Shown: positions 13,854 to 25,608, counted from the stretch's first letter. The stretch is DNA of 64,000 nt from Bombus terrestris (GCF_910591885.1 NW_025963551.1:1550001-1614000); one strand, 5' to 3'. Made by a program: numbers and translations. The notes: generated by a model not told the origin, from the letters alone.

Positions 13854-14697
13854 GCGAGGGACGCGTAGAGGTGTGTCACAATCCAACTGTTTCGCACATG
13901 GTGACATTGAAATATTCGCACCAGCCCGAGGAGCCGGATGTCTTTATCCTATTGCCTACTGACAAAAGTTTTCAGTTTATCAATAGTTTCACATAAATAG
14001 TACTATTTCCACATAGTAAAGTGCAATGTGATGTCCGAAATGGCTGACAAAATTAGGTAATAACACGAAATATATGCAAGGCAATATAAGTTACATGTAT
14101 AGCTTGGAAATTGTGATCGTTGCTCGCTCGCTCCGCTCGCTCGTAAAAATCTAGTCCAACCTCACAACCGATCCGACACGTTCCCAAACTTGAAATATGT
14201 CGCCTCCTCATTGAATGACGAAAGCAAGAGGGATTGGTTTCAGGTTAGGCTATAGTTTTCGAGCGAGCAAGGCGTGCGAAGGACGCGTAAAGGTGTGTCA
14301 CAATCCAACGGTTTGGCACATGGGGACATTGAAATATTCGCACCAGCCCGAGGATACGGAAGTCTTTATCCTATTGCCTACTGACAAAAGTTTTCAGTTT
14401 ATCAACAGTTTCACATGAATAGTACTATTTCCACATAGTAAAGTGCAATGTGATGTCCGAAATGGCTGACAAAATTAGGTAATAACACGAAATATATGCA
14501 AGGCAATATAAGTTACATGTATAGCTTGGAAATTGTGATCGTTGCTCGCTCGCTCCGCTCGCTCGTAAAAATCTAGTCCAACCTCACAACCGATCCGACA
14601 CGTTCCCAAACTTGAAATAAGTCGCCTCCTCATTGAATGACGAAAGCAAGAGGGATTGGTTTTAGGTTAGGCTATAGTTTTCGAGCGAGCAAGGCGT
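13854..14697 (+). repeat. 844-bp dimer duplication, copy 2
   Basis: This copy joins to the preceding one inside the monomer that starts at 13793. That monomer is therefore a chimera: its first 61 bases are a-type (AAAGCAAG, GCAAGGCGTGCG) and the rest matches the 12949 monomer. The chimera marks the exchange point. Confidence 0.88.
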
Positions 14698-14965
14698 GCG
14701 AGGGACGCGTAAAGGTGTGTCACAATCCAACGGTTTGGCACATGGGGACATTGAAATATTCGCACCAGCCCGAGGATACGGAAGTCTTTATCCTATTGCC
14801 TACTGACAAAAGTTTTCAGTTTATCAAGAGTTTCACATAAATAGTACTATTTCCACATAGTAAAGTGCAATGTGATGTCCGAAATGGCTGACAAAATTAG
14901 GTAATAACACGAAATATATGCAAGGCAATATAAGTTACATGTATAGCTTGGAAATTGTGATCGTT

Positions 14966-14987
14966 GCTCGCTCGCTCCGCTCGCTCG
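14966..14987 (+). repeat. CpG-rich GCTCG simple-sequence core of the left inverted-repeat arm
   Basis: This 22-bp core is built from short GCTC and CGCTCG words, giving five CpG sites in about 20 bases within an otherwise AT-leaning monomer. It is the most internally repetitive part of the unit and the only place where a length change larger than 1 bp occurred (51679-51704). Variants include CTCTCTCC in b monomers, CTCCACTCG in c monomers, CTGCGCTCG in B monomers and CTCGCACG in many g and e linkers. Confidence 0.8.
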
Positions 14988-15058
14988 TAAAAATCTAGTC
15001 CAACCTCACAACCGATCCGACACGTTCCCAAACTTGAAATAAGTCGCCTCCTCATTGA

Positions 15059-15262
15059 ATGACGAAAGCAAGAGGGATTGGTTTTAGGTTAGGCTATAGT
15101 TTTCGAGCGAGCAAGGCGTGCGAGGGACGCGTAAAGGTGTGTCACAATCCAACGGTTTGGCACATGGGGACATTGAAATATTCGCACCAGCCCGTGGATA
15201 CGGAAGTCTTTATCCTATTGCCTACTGACAAAAGTTTTCAGTTTATCAATAGTTTCACATAA
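15059..15262 (+). other. Recurrent 67-codon open frame, judged non-coding (representative copy)
   Basis: An ATG-to-TAA frame of 67 codons starts at the anchor in most monomers (by my count about 129 of 151). It has no recognisable domain, signal peptide or membrane segment, and no ribosome-binding or promoter context that I can identify. Comparing copies, I find about 20 recurrent amino-acid changing differences (for example N3K, W-to-stop by TGG to TGA, L/W, F/L, C/F, E/V/A) against only about three recurrent silent ones (TTT/TTC, AAC/AAT, GAC/GAT). That is not a pattern of protein conservation. The frame is lost by a changed start (8308, 12527, 34892), by stops (41222, 50084, 53895, 55583, 58114) and by indels (716, 2402). 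Homogenisation of the array explains why it is usually open. Confidence 0.75.
15084..15093 (+). repeat. Two tandem TTAGG words inside each monomer (representative copy)
   Basis: TTAGGTTAGG sits at anchor plus 25 to plus 34, inside the right arm of the inverted repeat. TTAGG is the telomere repeat of most arthropods. Two units are too few to argue for telomere origin, and the same bases form part of the dyad pairing with the left arm. Some monomers alter it: TTCAGGTTAGG in f monomers, TTTCGGTTAGG in the 24343 type, and TTAGGTGAGG at 3245. I report it as a motif match only. Confidence 0.5.
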
Positions 15263-15274
15263 ATAGTACTATTT
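15261..15274. repeat. 14-bp perfect palindrome, second dyad centre of the monomer
   Basis: AAATAGTACTATTT is its own reverse complement. It sits at anchor plus 202 to plus 215, about half a monomer away from the centre of the long inverted repeat. Weaker inverted similarity extends on both sides; for example ATTAGGTAATA to the right mirrors AGTAGGCAATA to the left at slightly different distances. Many block III and IV monomers break the palindrome (AAATAGTGTTATTT, AAATAGTGTCATTT, AAACAGTACTATTT), so it is not strictly kept. Confidence 0.7.
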
Positions 15275-17168
15275 CCACATAGTAAAGTGCAATGTGATGT
15301 CCGAAATGGCTGACAAAATTGGGTAATAACACGAAATATATGCAAGGCAATATAAGTTACATGTATAGCTTGGAAATTGTGATCGTTGCTCGCTCTCTCC
15401 GCTCGCTCGTAAAAATCTAGTCCAACCTCACAACCGATCCGACACGTTCCCAAACTTGAAATAGGTCGCCTCCTCATTGAATGACGAAAGCAAGAGGGAT
15501 TGGTTTTAGGTTAGGCTATAGTTTTCGAGCGAGCAAGGCGTGCGAGGGACGCGTAAAGGTGTGTCACAATCCAACGGTTTGGCACGTGGGGACATTGAAA
15601 TATTCGCAGCAGCCCGCCGAGCCGGAAGTCTTTATCCTATTGCCTACTGATAAAAGTTTACAGTTTATCAATAGTTTCACATAAATAGTACTATTTCCAC
15701 ATAGTAAAGTGCAATGTGATTTCCGAAATGGCTGACAAAATTAGGTAATAACACGACATATATGCAAGGCAATATAAGGTATATGTATAGCTTGGAAATT
15801 GTGATCGTTGCTCGCTCGCTCCACTCGCTCGTAAAAATCTAGTCCAACCTCACAACCGATCCGACACGTGCCCAAACTTGAAATAAGTCGCCTCCTCATT
15901 GAATGACGAAACCAAGAGGGATTGGTTTTAGGTTAGGCTATAGTTTTCGAGCGAGCAAGGCATGCCAGGGACGCGTAAAGGTGTGTCACAATCCAACGGT
16001 ATGGCACATGGGGACATTGAAATATTCGCACCAGCCCGTGGATACGGAAGTCTTTATCCTATTGCCTACTGACAAAAGTTTTCAGTTTATCAATAGTTTC
16101 ACATAAATAGTACTATTTCCACATAGTAAAGTGCAATGTGATTTCCGAAATGGCTGACAAAATTAGGTAATAGCACGACATATATGCAAGGCAATACAAG
16201 GTATATGTATAGCTTGGAAATTGTGTTCGTTGCTCGCTCGCACCGCTCGCTCGTAAAAATCTAGTCCAACCTCACAACCGATCCGACACGTTCCCAAACT
16301 TGAAATAAGTCGCCTCCTCATTGAATGACGAACGCAAGAGGGATTGGTTTTAGGTTAGGCTATAATTTTCGAGCGAGCTCGGCGAGCGAGGTACGCGTAA
16401 AGGTGTGTCACAATCCAACGGTTTGGCACGTGGGGACATTGAAATATTCGCACCAGCCCGAGGATCCGGAAGTCTTTATCCTATTGCCTACTGACAAATG
16501 TTTACAGTTTATCAATAGTTTCACATAAATAGTACTATTTCCACATAGTAAAGTGCAATGTGATGTCCGAAATGGCTGACAAAATTAGGTAATAACACGA
16601 AATATATGCAAGGCAATATAAGTTACATGTATAGCTTGGAAATTGTGATCGTTGCTCGCTCGCTCCGCTCGCTCGTAAAAATCTAGTCCAACCTCACAAC
16701 CGATCCGACACGTGCCCAAACTTGAAATAAGTCGCCTCCTCATTGAATGACGAACGCAAGAGGGATTGGTTTCAGGTTAGGCTATAGTTTTCGAGCAAGC
16801 AAGGCGTGCGAAGGACGCGTAAAGGTGTGTCACAATCCAACGGTTTGGCACATGGGGACATTGAAATATTCGCACCAGCCCGAGGATACGGAAGTCTTTA
16901 TCCTATTGCCTACTGACAAAAGTTTGCAGTTTATCAACAGTTTCACATAAATAGTACTATTTCCACATAGTAAAGTGCAATGTGATGTCCGAAATGGCTG
17001 ACAAAATTAGGTAATAACACGAAATATATGCAAGGCAATATAAGTTGCATGTATAGCTTGGAAATTCTGATCGTTGCTCGCTCGCTCCGCTCGCTCGTAA
17101 AAATCTAGTCCAACCTCACAACCGATCCGACACGTTCCCAAACTTGAAATAAGTCGCCTCCTCATTGA

Positions 17169-19700
17169 ATGACGAAAGCAAGAGGGATTGGTTTTAGGTT
17201 AGGCTATAGTTTTCGAGCGAGCAAGGCGTGCGAGGGACGCGTAAAGGTGTGTCACAATCCAACGGTTTGGCACATGGGGACATTGAAATATTCGCACCAG
17301 CCCGAGGATACGGAAGTCTTTATCCTATTGCCTACTGACAAAAGTTTTCAGTTTATCAACAGTTTCACATAAATAGTACTATTTCCACATAGTAAAGTGC
17401 AATGTGATGTCCGAAATGGCTGACAAAATTAGGTAATAACACGAAATATATGCAAGGCAATATAAGTTACATGTATAGCTTGGAAATTGTGATCGTTGCT
17501 CGCTCGCTCCGCTCGCTCGTAAAAATCTAGTCCAACCTCACAACCGATCCGACACGTTCCCAAACTTGAAATAAGTCGCCTCCTCATTGAATGACGAAAG
17601 CAAGAGGGATTGGTTTTAGGTTAGGCTATAGTTTTCGAGCGAGCAAGGCGTGCGAGGGACGCGTAAAGGTGTGTCACAATCCAACGGTTTGGCACATGGG
17701 GACATTGAAATATTCGCACCAGCCCGTGGATACGGAAGTCTTTATCCTATTGCCTACTGACAAAAGTTTTCAGTTTATCAATAGTTTCACATAAATAGTA
17801 CTATTTCCGCATAGTAAAGTGCAATGTGATGTCCGAAATGGCTGACAAAATTGGGTAATAACACGAAATATATGCAAGGCAATATAAGTTACATGTATAG
17901 CTTGGAAATTGTGATCGTTGCTCGCTCTCTCCGCTCGCTCGTAAAAATCTAGTCCAACCTCACAACCGATCCGACACGTTCCCAAACTTGAAATAGGTCG
18001 CCTCCTCATTGAATGACGAAAGCAAGAGGGATTGGTTTTAGGTTAGGCTATAGTTTTCGAGCGAGCAAGGCGTGCGAGGGACGCGTAAAGGTGTGTCACA
18101 ATCCAACGGTTTGGCACATGGGGACATTGAAATATTCGCAGCAGCCCGCCGAGCCGGAAGTCTTTATCCTATTGCCTACTGATAAAAGTTTACAGTTTAT
18201 CAATAGTTTCACATAAATAGTACTATTTCCACATAGTAAAGTGCAATGTGATTTCCGAAATGGCTGACAAAATTAGGTAATAACACGACATATATGCAAG
18301 GCAATATAAGGTATATGTATAGCTTGGAAATTGTGATCGTTGCTCGCTCGCTCCACTCGCTCGTAAAAATCTAGTCCAACCTCACAACCGATCCGACACG
18401 TGCCCAAACTTGAAATAAGTCGCCTCCTCATTGAATGACGAAACCAAGAGGGATTGGTTTTAGGTTAGGCTATAGTTTTCGAGCGAGCAAGGCGTGCCAG
18501 GGACGCGTAAAGGTGTGTCACAATCCAACGGTTTGGCACATGGGGACATTGAAATATTCGCACCAGCCCGTGGATACGGAAGTCTTTATCCTATTGCCTA
18601 CTGACAAAAGTTTTCAGTTTATCAATAGTTTCACATAAATAGTACTATTTCCACATAGTAAAGTGCAATGTGATTTCCGAAATGGCTGACAAAATTAGGT
18701 AATAGCACGACATATATGCAAGGCAATATAAGGTATATGTATAGCTTGGAAATTGTGTTCGTTGCTCGCTCGCTCCGCTCGCTCGTAAAAATCTAGTCCA
18801 ACCTCACAACCGATCCGACACGTTCCCAAACTTGAAATAAGTCGCCTCCTCATTGAATGAGGAACGCAAGAGGGATTGGTTTTAGGTTAGGCTATAGTTT
18901 TCGAGCGAGCTCGGCGAGCGAGGTACGCGTAAAGGTGTGTCACAATCCAACGGTTTGGCACGTGGGGACATTGAAATATTCGCACCAGCCCGAGGATCCG
19001 GAAGTCTTTATCCTATTGCCTACTGACAAATGTTTACAGTTTATCAATAGTTTCACATAAATAGTACTATTTCCACATAGTAAAGTGCAATGTGATGTCC
19101 GAAATGGCTGACAAAATTAGGTAATAACACGAAATATATGCAAGGCAATATAAGTTACATGTATAGCTTGGAAATTGTGATCGTTGCTCGCTCGCTCCGC
19201 TCGCTCGTAAAAATCTAGTCCAACCTCACAACCGATCCGACACGTGCCCAAACTTGAAATAAGTCGCCTCCTCATTGAATGACGAACGCAAGAGGGATTG
19301 GTTTCAGGTTAGGCTATAGTTTTCGAGCAAGCAAGGCGTGCGAAGGACGCGTAAAGGTGTGTCACAATCCAACGGTTTGGCACATGGGGACATTGAAATA
19401 TTCGCACCAGCCCGAGGATACGGAAGTCTTTATCCTATTGCCTACTGACAAAAGTTTTCAGTTTATCAACAGTTTCACATAAATAGTACTATTTCCACAT
19501 AGTAAAGTGCAATGTGATGTCCGAAATGGCTGACAAAATTAGGTAATAACACGAAATATATGCAAGGCAATATAAGTTACATGTATAGCTTGGAAATTGT
19601 GATCGTTGCTCGCTCGCTCCGCTCGCTCGTAAAAATCTAGTCCAACCTCACAACCGATCCGACACGTTCCCAAACTTGAAATAAGTCGCCTCCTCATTGA
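17169..19700 (+). repeat. Six-monomer higher-order repeat, copy 2
   Basis: The same a-b-c-d-e-f order occurs at 17169, 17591, 18013, 18435, 18857 and 19279. Only a few substitutions distinguish it from copy 1 by eye; the e monomer carries a private GAATGAGGAACG at its anchor (18857) that reappears at 25609. There are no indels relative to copies 1 and 3. Confidence 0.9.
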
Positions 19701-22232
19701 ATGACGAAAGCAAGAGGGATTGGTTTTAGGTTAGGCTATAGTTTTCGAGCGAGCAAGGCGTGCGAGGGACGCGTAAAGGTGTGTCACAATCCAACGGTTT
19801 GGCACATGGGGACATTGAAATATTCGCACCAGCCCGAGGGTACGGAAGTCTTTATCCTATTGCCTACTGACAAAAGTTTTCAGTTTATCAACAGTTTCAC
19901 ATAAATAGTACTATTTCCACATAGTAAAGTGCAATGTGATGTCCGAAATGGCTGACAAAATTAGGTAATAACACGAAATATATGCAAGGCAATATAAGTT
20001 ACATGTATATCTTGGAAATTGTGATCGTTGCTCGCTCGCTCCGCTCGCTCGTAAAAATCTAGTCCAACCTCACAACCGATCCGACACGTTCCCAAACTTG
20101 AAATAAGTCGCCTCCTCATTGAATGACGAAAGCAAGAGGGATTGGTTTTAGGTTAGGCTATAGTTTTCGAGCGAGCAAGGCGTGCGAGGGACGCGTAAAG
20201 GTGTGTCACAATCCAACGGTTTGGCACATGGGGACATTGAAATATTCGCACCAGCCCGTGGATACGGAAGTCTTTATCCTATTGCCTACTGACAAAAGTT
20301 TTCAGTTTATCAATAGTTTCACATAAATAGTACTATTTCCACATAGTAAAGTGCAATGTGATGTCCGAAATGGCTGACAAAATTGGGTAATAATACGAAA
20401 TATATGCAAGGCAATATAAGTTACATGTATAGCTTGGAAATTGTGATCGTTGCTCGCTCTCTCCGCTCGCTCGTAAAAATCTAGTCCAACCTCACAACCG
20501 ATCCGACACGTTCCCAAACTTGAAATAGGTCGCCTCCTCATTGAATGACGAAAGCAAGAGGGATTGGTTTTAGGTTAGGCTATAGTTTTCGAGCGAGCAA
20601 GGCGTGCGAGGGACGCGTAAAGGTGTGTCACAATCCAACGGTTTGGCACATGGGGACATTGAAATATTCGCAGCAGCCCGCCGAGCCGGAAGTCTTTATC
20701 CTATTGCCTACTGATAAAAGTTTACAGTTTATCAATAGTTTCACATAAATAGTACTATTTCCACATAGTAAAGTGCAATGTGATTTCCGAAATGGCTGAC
20801 AAAATTAGGTAATAACACGACATATATGCAAGGCAATATAAGGTATATGTATAGCTTGGAAATTGTGATCGTTGCTCGCTCGCTCCACTCGCTCGTAAAA
20901 ATCTAGTCCAACCTCACAACCGATCCGACACGTGCCCAAACTTGAAATAAGTCGCCTCCTCATTGAATGACGAAACCAAGAGGGATTGGTTTTAGGTTAG
21001 GCTATAGTTTTCGAGCGAGCAAGGCGTGCCAGGGACGCGTAAAGGTGTGTCACAATCCAACGGTTTGGCACATGGGGACATTGAAATATTCGCACCAGCC
21101 CGTGGATACGGAAGTCTTTATCCTATTGCCTACTGACAAAAGTTTTCAGTTTATCAATAGTTTCACATAAATAGTACTATTTCCACATAGCAAAGTGCAA
21201 TGTGATTTCCGAAATGGCTGACAAAATTAGGTAATAGCACGACATATATGCAAGGCAATATAAGGTATATGTATAGCTTGGAAATTGTGTTCGTTGCTCG
21301 CTCGCTCCGCTCGCTCGTAAAAATCTAGTCCAACCTCACAACCGATCCGACACGTTCCCAAACTTGAAATAAGTCGCCTCCTCATTGAATGACGAACGCA
21401 AGAGGGATTGGTTTTAGGTTAGGCTATAGTTTTCGAGCGAGCTCGGCGAGCGAGGTACGCGTAAAGGTGTGTCACAATCCAACGGTTTGGCACGTGGGGA
21501 CATTGAAATATTCGCACCAGCCCGAGGATCCGGAAGTCTTTATCCTATTGCCTACTGACAAATGTTTACAGTTTATCAATAGTTTCACATAAATAGTACT
21601 ATTTCCACATAGTAAAGTGCAATGTGATGTCCGAAATGGCTGACAAAATTAGGTAATAACACGAAATATATGCAAGGCAATATAAGTTACATGTATAGCT
21701 TGGAAATTGTGATCGTTGCTCGCTCGCTCCGCTCGCTCGTAAAAATCTAGTCCAACCTCACAACCGATCCGACACGTGCCCAAACTTGAAATAAGTCGCC
21801 TCCTCATTCAATGACGAACGCAAGAGGGATTGGTTTCAGGTTAGGCTATAGTTTTCGAGCAAGCAAGGCGTGCGAAGGACGCGTAAAGGTTTGTCACAAT
21901 CCAACGGTTTGGCACATGGGGACATTGAAATATTCGCACCAGCCCGAGGATACGGAAGTCTTTATCCTATTGCCTACTGACAAAAGTTTTCAGTTTATCA
22001 ACAGTTTCACATAAATAGTACTATTTCCACATAGTAAAGTGCAATGTGATGTCCGAAATGGCTGACAAAATTAGGTAATAACACGAAATATATGCAAGGC
22101 AATATAAGTTACATGTATAGCTTGGAAATTGTGATCGTTGCTCGCTCGCTCCGCTCGCTCGTAAAAATCTAGTCCAACCTCACAACCGATCCGACACGTT
22201 CCCAAACTTGAAATAAGTCGCCTCCTCATTGA
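19701..22232 (+). repeat. Six-monomer higher-order repeat, copy 3
   Basis: The same order occurs at 19701, 20123, 20545, 20967, 21389 and 21811. The a monomer has a private CCCGAGGGTACGG that recurs at 27297, and the f monomer has AAAGGTTTGTCAC that recurs at 29829. These shared private changes link this copy to later parts of the array. Confidence 0.9.
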
Positions 22233-25186
22233 ATGACGAAAGCAAGAGGGATTGGTTTTAGGTTAGGCTATAGTTTTCGAGCGAGCAAGGCGTGCGAGGG
22301 ACGCGTAAAGGTGTGTCACAATCCAACGGTTTGGCACATGGGGACATTGAAATATTCGCACCAGCCCGAGGTTACGGAAGTCTTTATCCTATTGCCTACT
22401 GACAAAAGTTTTCAGTTTATCAACAGTTTCACATAAATAGTACTATTTCCACATAGTAAAGTGCAATGTGATGTCCGAAATGGCTGACAAAATTAGGTAA
22501 TAACACGACATATATGCAAGGCAATATAAGGTATATGTATAGCTTGGAAATTGTGATCGTTGCTCGCTCGCTCCACTCGCTCGTAAAAATCTAGTCCAAC
22601 CTCACAACCGATCCGACACGTGCCCAAACTTGAAATAAGTCGCCTCCTCATTGAATGACGAAACCAAGAGGGATTGGTTTTAGGTTAGGCTATAGTTTTC
22701 GAGCGAGCTCGGCGAGCGAGGTACGCGTAAAGGTGTGTCACAATCCAACGGTTTGGCACGTGGGGACATTGAAATATTCGCACCAGCCCGAGGATCCGGA
22801 AGTCTTTATCCTATTGCCTACTGACAAATGTTTACAGTTTATCAATAGTTTCACATAAATAGTACTATTTCCACATAGTAAAGTGCAATGTGATTTCCGA
22901 AATGGCTGACAAAATTAGGTAATAGCACGACATATATGCAAGGCAATATAAGGTATATGTATAGCTTGGAAATTGTGTTCGTTGCACGCTCGCTCCGCTC
23001 GCTCGTAAAAATCTAGTCCAACCTCACAACCGATCCGACACGTTCCCAAACTTGAAATAAGTCGCCTCCTCATTGAATGACGAAAGCAAGAGGGATTGGT
23101 TTTAGGTTAGGCTATAGTTTTCGAGCGAGCAAGGCGTGCGAGGGACGCGTAAAGGTGTGTCACAATCCAACGGTTTGGCACATGGGGACATTGAAATATT
23201 CGCACCAGCCCGAGGATACGGAAGTCTCTATCCTATTGCCTACTGACAAAAGTTTTCAGTTTATCAACAGTTTCACATAAATAGTACTATTTCCACATAG
23301 TAAAGTGCAATGTGATGTCCGAAATGGCTGACAAAATTAGGTAATAACACGAAATATATGCAAGGCAATATAAGTTACATGTATAGCTTGGAAATTGTGA
23401 TCGTTGCTCGCTCGCTCCGCTCGCTCGTAAAAATCTAGTCCAACCTCACAACCGATCCGACACGTTCCCAAACTTGAAATAAGTCGCCTCCTCATTGAAT
23501 GACGAAAGCAAGAGGGATTGGTTTTAGGTTAGGCTATAGTTTTCGAGCGAGCAAGGCGTGCGAGGGACGCGTAAAGGTGTGTCACAATCCAACGGTTTGG
23601 CACATGGGGACATTGAAATATTCGCACCAGCCAGTGGATACGGAAGTCTTTATCCTATTGCCTACTGACAAAAGTTTTCAGTTTATCAATAGTTTCACAT
23701 AAATAGTACTATTTCCACATAGTAAAGTGCAATGTGATGTCCGAAATGGCTGACAAAATTGGGTAATAACACGAAATATATGCAAGGCAATATAAGTTAC
23801 ATGTATAGCTTGGAAATTGTGATCGTTGCTCGCTCTCTCCGCTCGCTCGTAAAAATCTAGTCCAACCTCACAACCGATCCGACACGTTCCCAAACTTGAA
23901 ATAAGTCGCCTCCTCATTGAATGACGAAAGCAAGAGGGATTGGTTTTAGGTTAGGCTATAGTTTTCGAGCGAGCAAGGCGTGCGAGGGACGCGTAAAGGT
24001 GTGTCACAATCCAACGGTTTGGCACATGGGGACATTGAAATATTCGCAGCAGCCCGCCGAGCCGGAAGTCTTTATCCTATTGCCTACTGATAAAAGTTTA
24101 CAGTTTATCAATAGTTTCACATAAATAGTACTATTTCCTCATAGTAAAGTGCAATGTGATTTCCGAAATGGCTGACAAAATTAGGTAATAACACGACATA
24201 TATGCAAGGCAATATAAGGTATATGTATAGCTTGGAAATTGTGATCGTTGCTCGCTCGCTCCACTCGCTCGTAAAAATCTAGTCCAACCTCACAACCGAT
24301 CCGACACGTGCCCAAACTTGAAATAAGTCGCCTCCTCATTGAATGACGAAAGCAAGAGGGATTGGTTTTCGGTTAGGCTATAGTTTTCGAGCGAGCAAGG
24401 CGTGCGAAGGACGCGTAAAGGTGTGTCACAATCCAACGGTTTGGCACATGGGGACATTGAAATATTCGCACCAGCCCGAGGATACGGAAGTCTTTATCCT
24501 ATTGCCTACTGCCAAAAGTTTTCAGTTTATCAGCAGTTTCACATAAATAGTACTATTTCCACATAGTAAAGTGCAATGTGATGTCCGAAATGGCTGACAA
24601 AATTAGGTAATAACACGAAATATATGCAAGGCAATATAAGTTACATGTATAGCTTGGAAATTGTGATCGTTGCTCGCTCTCTCCGCTCGCTCGTAAAAAT
24701 CTAGTCCAACCTCACAACCGATCCGACACGTTCCCAAACTTGAAATAAGTCGCCTCCTCATTGAATGACGAAAGCAAGAGGGATTGGTTTTAGGTTAGGC
24801 TATAGTTTTCGAGCGAGCAAGGCGTGCGAGGGACGCGTAAAGTTGTGTCACAATCCAACGGTTTGGCACATGGGGACATTGAAATATTCGCAGCAGCCCG
24901 CCGAGCCGGAAGTCTTTATCCTATTGCCTACTGATAAAAGTTTACAGTTTATCAATAGTTTCACATAAATAGTACTATTTCCTCATAGTAAAGTGCAATG
25001 TGATTTCCGAAATGGCTTACAAAATTAGGTAATAACACGAAATATATGCAAGGCAATATAAGTTACATGTATAGCTTGGAAATTGTGATCGTTGCTCGCT
25101 CTCTCCGCTCGCTCGTAAAAATCTAGTCCAACCTCACAACCGATCCGACACGTTCCCAAACTTGAAATAAGTCGCCTCCTCATTGA
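21811..25186 (+). repeat. Eight-monomer block duplication, copy 1
   Basis: The order f, a, d/e hybrid, a, b, c, a-prime, c-prime at 21811-25186 recurs at 29829-33203. Shared private changes include AAAGGTTTGTCAC in f, CCCGAGGTTACGG in the first a, AAGTCTCTATCC in the second a, and CATTTCCTCATAG-type linkers after the c monomers. A few copy-specific substitutions exist, such as TTGCACGC at about 22984 and CCAGTGG at about 23633. Confidence 0.85.
22709..22834 (+). repeat. e-type patch inside a d-type monomer (conversion-like tract), copy 1
   Basis: The monomer at 22655 starts with the d marker ACGAAACCAAG. It switches to e markers (GAGCTCGGCGAGCGAGG, CACGTGGGG, CCCGAGGATCCGG, AAATGTTTACAG) between 22709 and 22834. 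It returns to d markers by 22895 (GATTTCCG, TAATAGCACGAC, GTGTTCGTTG). Both flanks are d, so a short non-crossover exchange (gene conversion) is the simplest reading. The tract is between about 126 and 230 bases long. Confidence 0.85.
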
Positions 25187-25608
25187 ATGACGAAAGCAAG
25201 AGGGATTGGTTTTAGGTCAGGCTATAGTTTTCGAGCGAGCAAGGCGTGCCAGGGACGCGTAAAGGTGTGTCACAATCCAACGGTTTGGCACATGGGGACA
25301 TTGAAATATTCGCACCAGCCCGTGGATACGGAACTCTTTATCCTATTGCCTACTGACAAAAGTTTTCAGTTTATCAATAGTTTCACATAAATAGTACTAT
25401 TTCCACATAGTAAAGTGCAATGTGATTTCCGAAATGGCTGACAAAATTAGGTAATAGCACGACATATATGCAAGGCAATATAAGGTATATGTATAGCTTG
25501 GAAATTGTGTTCGTTGCTCGCTCGCTCCGCTCGCTCGTAAAAATCTAGTCCAACCTCACAACCGACCCGACACGTTCCCAAACTTGAAATAAGTCGCCTC
25601 CTCATTGA
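24343..25608 (+). repeat. Three-monomer block a-prime, c-prime, d-prime, copy 1
   Basis: Monomers at 24343, 24765 and 25187 carry TTTTCGGTTAGG plus ATCAGCAG; AAAGTTGTGTCAC; and GTGCCAGG with an AAAGCAAG start. The same order recurs at 28563 and 32360. Copy-specific changes here include CTACTGCCAAAAG in the first monomer and GGTCAGGCTATAG in the third. Confidence 0.85.

Larger units (their letters stand above)
14966..15125. repeat. Long imperfect inverted repeat in each monomer (representative copy)
   Basis: The left arm (14966-15018) begins with GCTCGCTCG and ends CCGATCC. The right arm (15075-15125) begins GGATTGG and ends GCGAGG. The reverse complement of the left arm aligns with the right arm at about 39 of 54 columns, including blocks GGAT, GGTT, AGGTT, CTA, TTTT, CGAGCGAGC and GCGAG. 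The loop is about 56 nt. In every monomer the arms lie at anchor minus 93 to minus 41 and anchor plus 16 to plus 66, so the structure recurs roughly 150 times. Subfamilies change the centre of the GC-rich block (GCACGG, GCTCGG or GCAAGG) but keep the flanking complementary bases. It could extrude as a cruciform or fold in a transcript; whether either happens is not shown by sequence. Confidence 0.85.
14637..17168 (+). repeat. Six-monomer higher-order repeat, copy 1 (a-b-c-d-e-f)
   Basis: Monomers at 14637 (a), 15059 (b), 15481 (c), 15903 (d), 16325 (e) and 16747 (f) are recognised by linked markers. a: CCCGAGGATACGG. b: CCCGTGGATACGG, then ATTGGGTAATAAC and CTCTCTCCGC. c: GCAGCAGCCCGCCGAGCC, then CACGACATATATGC and CTCCACTCG. 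d: ACGAAACCAAG and GTGCCAGG, then TAATAGCACGAC. e: GAGCTCGGCGAGCGAGG, CACGTGGGG and AAATGTTTACAG. f: GGTTTCAGG and GAGCAAGCAAGG. The copy is 2532 bases, exactly 6 x 422. Private changes here include CACGTGGGG in the c monomer, where other c copies have CACATGGGG. Confidence 0.9.

Noticed and set aside
14966..15125. Terminal inverted repeats of a DNA transposon or MITE in tandem
   Set aside because: The arms enclose only a 56-nt loop, no target-site duplication or transposase remnant can be seen, and the units abut with exact 422-bp phasing. Ancient derivation from such an element cannot be excluded but is not supported.
15182..15198. CENP-B box in the TTCGCACCAGCCCG stretch
   Set aside because: The required TTCG and A positions fit, but the CGGG block reads CCGT or CCGA, leaving 7 of 9 essential bases. 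Near matches of this quality are expected by chance.
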